The translations under genes and the position numbers were made by a program. The notes below the pieces were generated by a model. That model saw only the letters and a list, made by a program, of their open reading frames with translations, made no database searches and had not been told where the DNA came from. DNA of 64,000 nt from Hawksworthiomyces lignivorus. Its lineage: Eukaryota; Ascomycota; Sordariomycetes; Ophiostomatales; Ophiostomataceae. The stretch lies in contig NTMA01000045.1 of the NCBI GenBank assembly GCA_002917075.1, forward strand, positions 186,001-250,000, read 5' to 3'. Shown here piece after piece: positions 1 through 10,497 of the stretch; the stretch's first letter is position 1; each line of letters starts with the position of its first letter.

Positions 1-1401
1 ATCTAGACAACCCCTGCCAATGGAGAGAGCCGGGTATCCGCGTAGATGCTGCCGTTCCGGGTGGACTTCGACTTTCCTTACCACCGGTTGAAAACGACTC
101 CACTGAACTCCGAAAATAAGGTATTAAATTGCGAAGGCGGTTGTAAACAGTACGGCGGTGGTGGCGGAAGAAAGAGCGCGGCGGCAGCGGCTCGGTCTCC
201 TCAGCAATGTGCTTTTCCCGCACTGCCCTGTCGACTTGGTCCTCGCGGTAATCATCATTGTCTCTCATTTCAATGACCGGGTCCTGGAATCGAATCCGGA
301 ATACTTGGCGATATGGGTCGGGGGTCTCCGTGTGTTGCGCATCTATCTCTCCAGACAAGGCGTGGGCTTTGACAATCAAAATACCAGAAGTATTCTCATT
401 GCCCATCACCACAGCCGCGCGATCACATGTGAAATGGATAGGAAGCAGTTGCAGAAAAATGGGCAGCCCATCCTGCTCTTCCGCCTCGTCAGCCACAGCC
501 TTCTTCCGCCGCGCCGAGGCGCGGAAGTTCCGTTCGCCATCCTCCGATGTAGAAGGGGAGTCTAATCCGCGTTTTTCATTCAAGTCTGTATTGCCGTTTT
601 CTTTCGGGTCATCGTCGTGGTTCAGCCGGCGCTTCCGTAGCTTATGCTGCACCTCGTCTTCGTGCGCCGGATGGCCATCGCCTGGCACGTGGTCCACGCC
701 GACATGATCGTTCAGCTCTGCCAATCCAGCAATGATGCTGTCATATGCTGCGCTGCGGTTGTAGACAAACCACTCCAGACCCGCGAGCGTCACGTTCACG
801 CGGCAAGGAAGGCGTGACTTTGCCTTGACATGACTGTTGGGTTTGTCTCCACTAGTGTCTTCCGAATCGCGCGTCTTGCCGCGGCTTCGCTTGCCAACAT
901 CAATATGGCGAACTCGTCGCAGCCAATACGACCAAGTGATGTGGCCGTTCTGGACGAGAATCGTTTCGTTATTCCCGTGATACCGCAAGCCGACGAAAAA
1001 AAGACGACCGCCCAAAAGGGAGAGCTGGACTGCTTGAATATCGATGTATATGCCGTACCGACGCCACGTATAGGCTCGCACCGCCCACGACAAAAACGAT
1101 GCAAAAACTCTGTTGAAGTATAGGAGGAAGAAAAGAGCCCTGTTGCAAAAAAAAAAGCCAGTTAGCTGAGAAAAGAAGAACGAAGCAGGTTGGTGATGAT
1201 CAAGTAGCGATGGCACGTACAAGAACATAGCAACAATCATATACGCCAGAAAGACACTGTTAACCAGATGGGCCGTCAGCAAATTTGATTCTACAACAAG
1301 GCGGCACCTTTGCCGGAGGAGATGGTTGCCAGGAGCTCTCACCCGCTGAACACCGCCCCCTTGGTCGTGAGACCTCTGGTGTCGATATCCATCTTGTTCA
1401 T
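1..1401 (-). CDS. CSF1: CSF1 family protein, N-terminal part (gene runs off the window)
   Basis: This is the 5' end of a CSF1 gene. CSF1 (cold-sensitive for fermentation) is the fungal member of the bridge-like lipid-transfer proteins related to BLTP1/Tweek, which are very large, ER-anchored and mediate bulk lipid transfer between membranes. About 411 residues are visible. I infer three exons: 1401-1343, 1256-1221 and 1139-1, with introns of 86 and 81 nt. The start ATG is at 1401-1399. The first exons encode a hydrophobic N-terminal segment (VFLAYMIVAMFL, then ALFFLLYFNRVFA), which is the ER membrane anchor. It is followed by the family's conserved stretches RRYGIYIDIQAVQLSLLGG, FFVGLRYHGNNETILVQNGH and GLEWFVYNRSAAYD. 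The reading frame stays open to base 1, with a charged insert of low conservation around residues 160-250. The remainder, normally about 2,700 more residues, lies outside the window. The family call is firm; the exact first intron is inferred from phase. Confidence 0.88.
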
Positions 1402-2411
1402 TGTTCGCTTCTAGCTCTCAACTCTAAACATTTCCAGCACCAATCCTCGAAGCAGACACGTCAAGCTACCCACGTCGACGCCCAAGTTCCATAGCCGAGA
1501 GGATCATCGAACATATCTCAGAAAGTGCAAATTTGCCAGAGTGCGATCAAGCTGACGGACGGGGGGGGCGAATGGGGCAGCTCGGGGTGAGGAGAGACGA
1601 AAGGCGTGCTCTTGGCTAGAGACGATCCTTTTCCTGTCTCAAAGTAGACTCAAAAAGACATCCATATCCCGGGCGCTGTCTATTGTTGGCTGTCTGTACC
1701 TATGATGTCTTCGAAGAGTCGAATTGGAGTTAAAATGAGGCTTGCACATGTAGACGTCGCCAGCTCGGAAATTGACCCTATTGTTCGTATGTTTGCTCAG
1801 CTGTCACGGTGGTATGCGCGTCCAAGCTAGCACATATACTAATTAGTGCGGTTGTGAGTACTACAGCAATAGTAGCAGCTGGAGCTTCTTGTCAGCACAT
1901 GCAAGCAAGCGTGTCATGTGCCTTATAATACGTAATTTATACGCAGTAGTAGTGCCTGAAAGAAGCATGTATAGCGGCCTCGTGGGCACAGACCAAGCCG
2001 AGCCAGCCTAACCAAGGCACCCGCCTATGGCAATGCTGCGATAAAGCCTTATCAGCAGTTCTTGGGCGCTGGTTGCGCTAATGCAAAATAGCAATATCAC
2101 TGCACCCAACACGCAGCAGATCGTTCTCGACAGCTTTCCGTCGTCATCTCGGATCGACAAAGTGCGTCTCCCGCGCGGAACAGGCTTCCACATTTCGAAC
2201 CTCAGCTCTTCCTGGGAGACCATTTTGAATCCCCTACACACACTAATCTCTCTGACGATGTTCTGCATGGGCTAGACAGCATTAAACACTCCAGCTACAT
2301 CTTCCTCTATCCTATTCTCTTCCTCCCCCCTTTTATTCTTCCTCAATCCCCGAGCGCGTCCCCTACCTTACCAGCTTTCATCGTTCCCCCATTCATTGCT
2401 GTCCTCTCTCC
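1402..2411. other. Divergent spacer between CSF1 and the TMEM184-like gene
   Basis: No coding region can be supported here. The spacer holds the promoters of two divergently transcribed genes. A CT-rich stretch at about 2290-2400, just before the plus-strand ATG at 2412, resembles a typical fungal transcription start region. A G-run lies at 1561-1567. Confidence 0.6.
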
Positions 2412-4687
2412 ATGCGCAATAGCACAGTCACCATGATCGGGGGGACGGGCCAGAAGCTGACGGAGGCTACCACGATTGTTGCTGGTGTCGCGTCCCTCAC
2501 GGCAACGTTGATGTCCATTGTGTACGTGTCAAGTTTGAGACCCTCGCTGTTCACCTCTGCTGACCAAGAGCTCTGCTAACCCCGTCATTTCCTCGTCGAC
2601 AGGTCAATATGGCTGCAACTGTAAGAGACAGATACATGGTGCCAATTATCGTCTAGCTCGATCAACCTACTAAATTCTTATCAGTAAAAACTATCGCAAG
2701 CCGTTGCTACAACGATATGTTGTGCGAATTCTCTTGATGTGCGTTGCACCAAATGATCTGACGCGTAAATTTGCTCGGTAATTAGCTGGCTAGCTTGTTG
2801 TTAGTTGTATTGACTGTGCTTAGGGTGCCAATATACTCTATATCGTCATTTTCGAGTATGATATCGATGCTTGCGGCGCAATTTCTTGACCCGATTCGCG
2901 ACATCTATGAGGTTCGTACGACATTACTCGGTGGCACTCTGCCGTGAAACTTCAAGCTAACATCCGCTTCCCGGAATAGGCTTTCACGATCTACACGTTC
3001 TTCCAGCTTCTCATCAACTATCTAGACGGCGAGCGGGCGCTAATCATCATGACCCATGGTCGTGAGCCCATCCACCACTTGTGGCCCATGACCAACGTCC
3101 TGCCTCCCGTCGACATCTCAGATCCGCACACTTTTTTGGCAATCAAAAGGGGCATTCTGCAGTATGCTTGGCTAAAGCCAGTCCTCGGCCTGGCTGCCAT
3201 CATAATGAAAGCAACTGGGACATACCAAGAGGGCTACATTGGGCTCGGGTCGGGATATTTCTGGAGCGGCATTGTCTACAACCTCAGTGTCACCATCAGC
3301 CTCTACTCGCTCGCTCTTTTCTGGGTGTGCATGCACGAGGATCTGAAACCGTTTCGTCCGGTGCCCAAATTCTTGTGCGTCAAGCTCATTATTTTCGCAT
3401 CTTATTGGCAAGGCTTTTTGCTCTCTCTTGTTGTCTGGCTGGGCCTCCTCCCCGATGATGTGCAAGGCTATACTCCGGACAATCTTGCAGCCGCTATACA
3501 GGATGCGCTGATTTGCATCGAGATGCCTGCTTTTGCTGTGGCCCACTGGTATGCCTTTTCATGGCAAGATTTTGCCGACAAGAATGTCTCTGCAGCTCGG
3601 ATGCCGGTCAAATATGCGGCCCGCGACGCGTTTGGCATTCGGGACCTGATCGAGGACTCGAAGCTTACGTTCCGGGGTGATAATTACGCATACCGCGACT
3701 TTGATTCCAACGATAAGATCATAGCCCATGAGTCCTCGCGGTCGCGAATGGCCCGACTGAAGGCCGGCATGCGGTACGAACGAGGCGGCAAGGGCAAGTA
3801 CTGGATCGCCAGCCCCGACAGGGCCAACGCTAATGAGGCCGATCCATACACTCCGCTCCTCGGCGGCAATGGTGCCGGCCAATCAAGCGCCGGGCCGAGC
3901 CGCGACAATTCTCGTACTCAAGGCACCAACGACTATGAAGCCCTGACACTTGATCCGGAGATGGAGCGTCTCTACGACAAGGCACGCCAGCTAGAGTATG
4001 GAGACTGGAACGTACGTATTGACTCCAGAAACCCGCGATTCCTATTCGTGGCTAACTCATCTGTACATATAGTATCCCGTTATTCCTGCCAATGTGCCGT
4101 CGCAAGAGGAGCGGTGGAGAACAACGGCTGCCGGCTCCTACCAGCAGGTGCCAAGTTATTACGCGCCGGCTTCTCCATCTTACAGCAACCATAACGGTCG
4201 TAGCAAAGGCAGCGGCGGTGGCAGCAGCAACGACAGCGGAAACGCCGTAGCCAGCAGCGAGCCCTCGCCAACTGTCGTGGTTGCCAAGAAGAAAAAGGGC
4301 AAGCAAAAGCAGCAGTCGGGCACGGCGGCAACTTCATCCTCGTCAGCAGGAGCCTCAAAGTCAAGCAGCCAGAAGGCATCCGCTGGCAAATCCACCAATA
4401 CCGCTGGCAGTGGCAGAGCTAGCAAGCCATCTTCCACAGAGGAGGTGCCACCTGCTGCGGGGGCGCCACCGGCTTCGGCCCCGCTGGCCTCGGAGGATGT
4501 AGTGTATAACAACAGTCGCCGCGAGATTGACGGCGCAGATGGCAATGAATCGCAGGGCCCGTGGCAACAAAACGAAGAGGACGGTACGCCCTCTACTACA
4601 GAAACCACGAGCCCACAATACGACTTGGCGGGTGACGAGTTCCGGAACGTTTGGGGCGGCGGTAGCGGCGGCGAAGCGGGGAGATAA
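2412..4687 (+). CDS. TMEM184 / organic solute transporter Ost-alpha family membrane protein (DUF300)
   Basis: A 638-residue multi-pass membrane protein of the OST-alpha/TMEM184 (DUF300) family, placed in endomembranes or the vacuole in fungi; its substrate is unknown. I infer six exons: 2412-2521, 2603-2620, 2685-2738, 2824-2911, 2980-4011 and 4073-4687. All phases agree and the total is exactly 639 codons. Exon 2 is only 18 nt. Family hallmarks are SIWLQLKNYRKPLLQRYVVR, the segment ending LINYLDGERALI, KRGILQYAWLKP and a conserved region ending QDALICIEMPAFAVAHWYAF. About seven hydrophobic segments lie in residues 15-285. The C-terminal half (about residues 430-638) is hydrophilic, rich in Ser, Gly and Lys, and looks disordered. 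The first ATG of the leader is followed by a second at codon 8, so the exact start could be either. The family call is firm and the transport role is inferred from homology. Confidence 0.88.
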
Positions 4688-7600
4688 AGGGACTGAACTG
4701 GTGTAGCTTTAGGATTATTTTTTGTTTACTTTCTGTTCTATGTCCGCCGTTGTGATACCTAATTTTTTTTTTCATCTCTGGGGTTTCTGCCTTTGTTGCT
4801 AGATTGGTTTTACATAGCAGTGGCGTTTACGGATCTCATTCTTCATTCAATTCTTCTACAGATGCAGTCCGACTGAAATGTAGACCAGTAACATTGCATT
4901 CTGTGCTCTCCAATTCTTGGAGACCGACGTCTTCTGTGAATGACACCATTGCCAGCGAACATAAGACGTGCCACTGCTGTCTCGCATCCATATTCCGTAC
5001 TAAAAACGCATGATACCAGCCCACGCTACCATGTCAGACTGCGAGGCAGGATTCCCTCAGTCCTTCGGCTGCCCCCTCCATGATGGCGGGCAACAATGAC
5101 AAGCTTGCAAAACTTCCCCTCTTTCTGTCAGACAATTGACGCGTCTTTGACGCGTCTTAATTTTCTGGCCGACACGCCGCCCACCATGAGGATGAATTAA
5201 GTCATTGCGTAGCAGCGGGTGAGGGGTTGCCGAGGGGCACTGGCTGCAAGACCGAGCCACGATGCAATGCTGTTTGCGAAACAAGGATGATCAGAACAAC
5301 AGGAACCAGAGACGCGGTCAGCGGTCCACGAGCTGCTTGCGGCGTACGGCCCGACTACAGGAACTGCTGGTCGAGACAGGAACGCCTCGCTGTTCCCTGG
5401 ATTCCTGTTACCCAGCTGTTCGATCCGGAAATCGAAAACGTGGGTGCAGGGAAAGTAGAGCAAATGCCCGCTTTCTCATGATGCAAAACTCCAGCATCAT
5501 GCGTTTAAATGGAATGCTTCATATTGCGAACAGCGGCTAGATGCTCAAAGCCGCCGCATACCAGAGACATGACAGATATGTATGCAGGGGATCCCCTGCG
5601 AGGGCGACTTGCAGAATGAAAATCCCGCCTCTGCATCTGCTTCCCCCCTCACGAAAAGTGAGCTAGACCCTGCTGCAGAAAAGACGCTCGTGTCTCACAA
5701 CAGAAATATTTCCCTTGTTTCTCGTGTTAGTGTACGGCATGGCTGTGTTTCTCGACACGCCGGGACGGATGTCGTTGAAGATTGCGGTCTGACAGGGTCT
5801 CTCCTTGCGAGAATCTGCATTCCCTTGTCATTTTTGCCTTTTTTTTTCTTGGGTTCGCGCGCTCGGAAGATTTCATAATACGATGTGAGTAAAGAAGAGA
5901 CACGGCAGAGAATGGAGGAAAGAAGGGAGATATGGAGGGCACGGCCGTTTTGCAAACGTGCGCTGCAGACGCGTCAACCGAATTGAGACACAGCGAGGAC
6001 GAGAAGGGAAAGAGGAAAAGGAGAGGAAGGGAAGGGTGAGAAAAGCAGGTTGTAATCTTGCTTCTGCAGTCGTCTGCAATCTATCTGCGGTGCGAGCGTT
6101 TTGTCTGTGCGTCAGCCCTTTTTGCACTCAATTCTCACGAACGGCGAGCGTTCGCACCCCCTTTTTCGTCTTTTCCGTTGGGGGTAGCCAAGCAAGGGAA
6201 GAAAAGAGAAAGAAAGAAAAAAAAGAAATACCGGGCAGTCCGTTTTCAGTTCTTGCCAGAATATGCCTATGTATCTCCCTCATAGGAAGCTCGAAACGTT
6301 GTGAGCTCCTTTGTGGAAAATGTTTTTACGTCTCGTGTAAGTAGCCGCCCCGTGTAAGCCTACGCATGCAGTAATATCTTTTTCCCTTGCTTTATTTGCG
6401 ACGCAGGTTCTCAAACGCACCGCCGTTTCTCCACGCTCTTGTCATTGGACCACTCGAATACTCCGTATGTATAGACAAGAACGGCTGAGAAAACAGCAGC
6501 TCTGGAGGAGAATCAATCGGCAATTCAACAGCAGATCATGGGCACAAAACATTAGCAGCGTGTTTCATGTTCTGCAAACTGCTGCGGCCAGCCTTCTTTT
6601 TTCTACCACTGACCAAGGCTCAGCGGATCGCACTACAGTTTCTGGTACGCGGCTGGGAGATGAACAGGAAGGTCGAGGAACGACCTGCAGAGATGGGAAA
6701 GGTGAAAACGGTTGACCACCATTGGAGGCGAGGACCAGGGCGACAAACCTAAAAAGAAAATCCCCGTGTCCGCAAACACACATCCCCTACCTGGTGCAGG
6801 CCCTGGCCCTTGAAGCGCTTTGCGTGTATATTTTGATGACCCGCTCTTTATTTACATACATGGACTCCATATGCCTATCGTCATTCCGCCATATACTCGT
6901 ACAGCATAGCTGGTATTTCATTTGTGTCTAGTAGTGCCTCCGTCATGCCATGATATTGGTAGCCTTTTAAGCTTGTCGTCCACATAGCAGCCCTGCGGAA
7001 CCGGCTCCTCCTTACGAGGTCTTAATTATCTCTGTAGGGAATAGCCTCTTGCCGCTTTGTCATTGATTCCACGAAGTACCACCGAAGAACGCAGCAATTA
7101 CGGAGCACGTACGAGTAGAGCAAAAGAACAAGGTGGTATTACCAAGAAAGGGGGAAGAGAGACTGGGGGTCTTCACAAGAATGACCCGAGAAAAAAAACA
7201 CACGAGGATATAAAAAAACATACGCCAGCGCTAGCGGGGGAAGAAAGCCGGTCAGAAAAAGGTAAGATATCAACAAGATGACCAGGGCCGAAAGAAGAGC
7301 CAACAGGGGAGCAAGGGTGCCCAGGTGGGGGGGGGAAAGTCGCTGTTTATGTCACTCGTTGCCTTATTCGAGCCTGCATCTCCTTTTCACATTTTCGACG
7401 TCGCATTGTCCTTTCTTTTTGCCATCCTAGCCTTGCTTTTCACATTTATTCTCGGGTCTGTCCTTTCGGCGAGACTCCCGGGTCATACTCATGAGACGTT
7501 GGCAATGTATGCCCAGAAGCCACATCTCCTTTCCGACATCAAGAGCCTGGTATGGCAAGCTATACGTGCAACCTCGGGGCAACGGTGATGCAGCTCCTAT

Positions 7601-10497
7601 ATCTCCAGGATCGCTAATGTTGCCACGGAGCAAGGAATATACCAAAAGGGAGAGGGCGCTTGTTGTGATATACAAGGTAATATATTTGGAGTAATATACC
7701 TGCAGAGGCGTCTCTATGTGCTATAATACACACCTTTTAATGCCTGTCGCCTTCTCACATGACAGTCCATAAGATCGATATCTTGCCGCCTTCCTGCCTC
7801 CAGCCCACCCACAATTCCTGGACAACCGACGTGAACAAAGCAGGCAGGCATGAGGTTATCCTCGGCAGAGGAGAGAGCACTGCCGTCATTCCTAAAGCCA
7901 GGTGCAGGTGATCATGGAGATGACGATGCTGAACTATTACTCCGCATTCTTCTTTCCCCGCCTGCTTGCTCGCCTGCTTCCTTGGTAAAGATGTCTGACT
8001 TGCATGCCGTGACAAAATGCAAATATAGCAATACGATGGGACCTGTCGGTGGTATTTTTATATGCTGTCGTGTTATTGTGCCAGCAAGACTCAGCAGCCA
8101 ACCAGGTCTATTAGACACGAAAGCAGGTTGCCACCACTGCTACCAGCCCCTGTCCAATTCGACTGGTTGGATGCCACCGTTATTTTTGCGATAGGAAATA
8201 ATTTTCCAAGCATCTCGCGTATCTTGTAATTATTAAGTCTCAATTACGACAGAGGATCGAAATTGCTTGCGAGACACGAGTCCTATTTGCTCCGGTCGCA
8301 AGATAATACCTGCAAAGCCGTCATTTGCGGCATTTCCAGTAGATCCTACAGGATGCCATCTGCTTCGCAAGCGGGTTGTTTACCTCTCTCTCTGCTGCAT
8401 TACAAACCTCTGCGGCTGCGCTCTCCCTTGCGAACTCAGCTGAATCTAGCACGTCTTAGTTTGTAGCCGTAATAATAACGAATTTAACACGGCGTGTACT
8501 CGGTTGGGGATAGCCTTTCCAATTATTGTTGGCGTTTGCCTCTTAGCGCAGCAACGGACTCTCCTCCGTCGCCTGTGTTGGAGCTATAATATCACGCAGA
8601 TATCAGTATTTTACGCATATTGCAGCTGCATAGTTTCCGCTGCGAGATGCAAAGCAAAAGGCACAGTCAGACGGGAAGGAGTGAGAGAAAGCACGCTGCT
8701 GCATGTCCGATTCTGAAAGGGTTGTTTATTTGTTTCCATTGATATTGTGATTTGATTTGTCCACCATCGAGAGCACCTCAACCGTGCTCCATGCCTTCAA
8801 TGCAATGCGGTTCGATGCGATTGCTCTCCGCATTATTGTGGGCACTGCAGCTTTCTCGCTTTTCGCCTCGCCTTGCAGCAGAGGCGAGCTGCATTTTGTC
8901 GATGCTTTGTACAGAGTAGAGATAGGAAGGCTGTCTCTATATATCCTCGCGTGCTTGCCTTCTGTCGTGCTACGCGACGGCCTCTTTCCTGGTTTGCCTC
9001 TCTTCCCTGCCTCTTTCTTTGTCCGCCTCCCATCTTATTATCACGGCCACTTTGCCAGGCCGCCCTTCTCTGTTCTATCGTGTCTTCCCCGCAAACTGCA
9101 CCGAACAAATCTTGGCCGAGACATTTCTCGCCTAATATGATCAGGAAGGGGAAACAGCCTAGATATCCAGGTAACGACATCGACTGACATCATCATTATT
9201 TTGCGTTTGCTCGCCGTCTCGCTCAGCTCAGAGACCATAGCTCGGTTCTGCATACATATTACTTGTGCATGTGCATATCTTCACGAGCCCAGAATCTGCC
9301 CTTGTCCGATTTCCTCGTGCCATCTACGGAGTAATACATGTATTAATGGGATCTCCGCCTACTCCCATCGGTCCCTCACACGTGCTTCGTCATTGTACAT
9401 ACATTTTCTTGATTCAGGCCACTCAAAAGCGAGCCTCCCGAGGGGAACACAGCAGCCACAGCATATAGGAAAAGGGAAAAAGAAAAATCGACTCCCAACG
9501 ACGACTGAGACACTCAACCGCCAGATCAGGAAGACGAAAAAGAAAAGAAACTTTTTTATGTACCCACCCGACCCCTGTCTCCTTCATTTCCGCTGCCCGC
9601 CACCGTTACAAATGTCCTAGCGGGTGGGTCACTCTTACGGTCTAAACTGCCTGACGGTTTGGACCTCGCCCTGGCGTTCCCGTAGCACGGATACCTCGAC
9701 CACATCGACTACACACTTCCTGGCGACTTCAAATACCTCGATTTCGCCAGCTTGCACGGCAAGCTGACAAGTTGCTCTCACCAAATCCACGCGAGCCCAC
9801 CCTCCCACCGATAGCGCACAAACACACCCACAACTCAGCCCACAGTGTAATCCACAACCCACCCACTTAGACTTGAATTGCCTGGGGGAGATGAGATACT
9901 CGACAGACCTAGGCTCACTCACCACTCACAACAACACAAAATAAAGAGAAAAAAAAAAAACGCGACGCCGTTTGCTCGGGTTCCGTTGCGCAAGAGAACC
10001 CCCCCGGTCTCCCCCCTCTAGGCTTGTCCTAGGCTAAGAGTGCCGGTCGCAGTCGACTAAAATATCCCCCTACCCCTGCCTCTCTCTCTCTCTTCACATG
10101 AAGCGCGCACTCCTCCTGGCTTTTCCACCTCTATGCCGTAAATTGATCATTCTGGCCCTTCAGTCTTTTCCTCTGTGATCTATTTTGACCTGCTTTGTTT
10201 TTTTTTTCCCTCGTTATTTTCTTCACTTTATTCTTCTGGTCCTTGTTGCCAAATTTTGATTTTGTCACGGGTACATCTTGTGATTTCCACTTACACGAAA
10301 TTTCTATGATTTACGCTTACGGCGCAAGTAAACAAAACCACTTACACGCGCACCCGCTGCCACGCATGCACGCCACAGCGAGACTAGGTGATCAAATATT
10401 GGAATAACCTAGCCCTCTTTGCCAGGAGACGCTCGCCAAAGTCTTTTTTCCTTTCACTTTAGAAAGTATTTCGGCTGCCGGCCATTTTCCGTTTGCC
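4688..10497. other. 5.8 kb region without a supportable gene
   Basis: All open frames here are short, lack family motifs, and show neither the C-ending codon bias nor the splice structure of the neighbouring genes. I see no tRNA, rRNA or transposase signature. The stretch carries purine-rich blocks (about 6180-6230, 7180-7200, 9465-9560) and pyrimidine-rich blocks, including a CT dinucleotide run at about 10078-10093. The 3' end must contain the promoter and leader of the PH-domain gene at 10498. A long noncoding RNA or a small fast-evolving gene cannot be excluded without RNA data. Confidence 0.55.

Noticed and set aside
7325..7588. 87-codon hydrophobic open frame as a possible small membrane protein
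   Set aside because: No ATG at a sensible start, no codon bias and no family resemblance.
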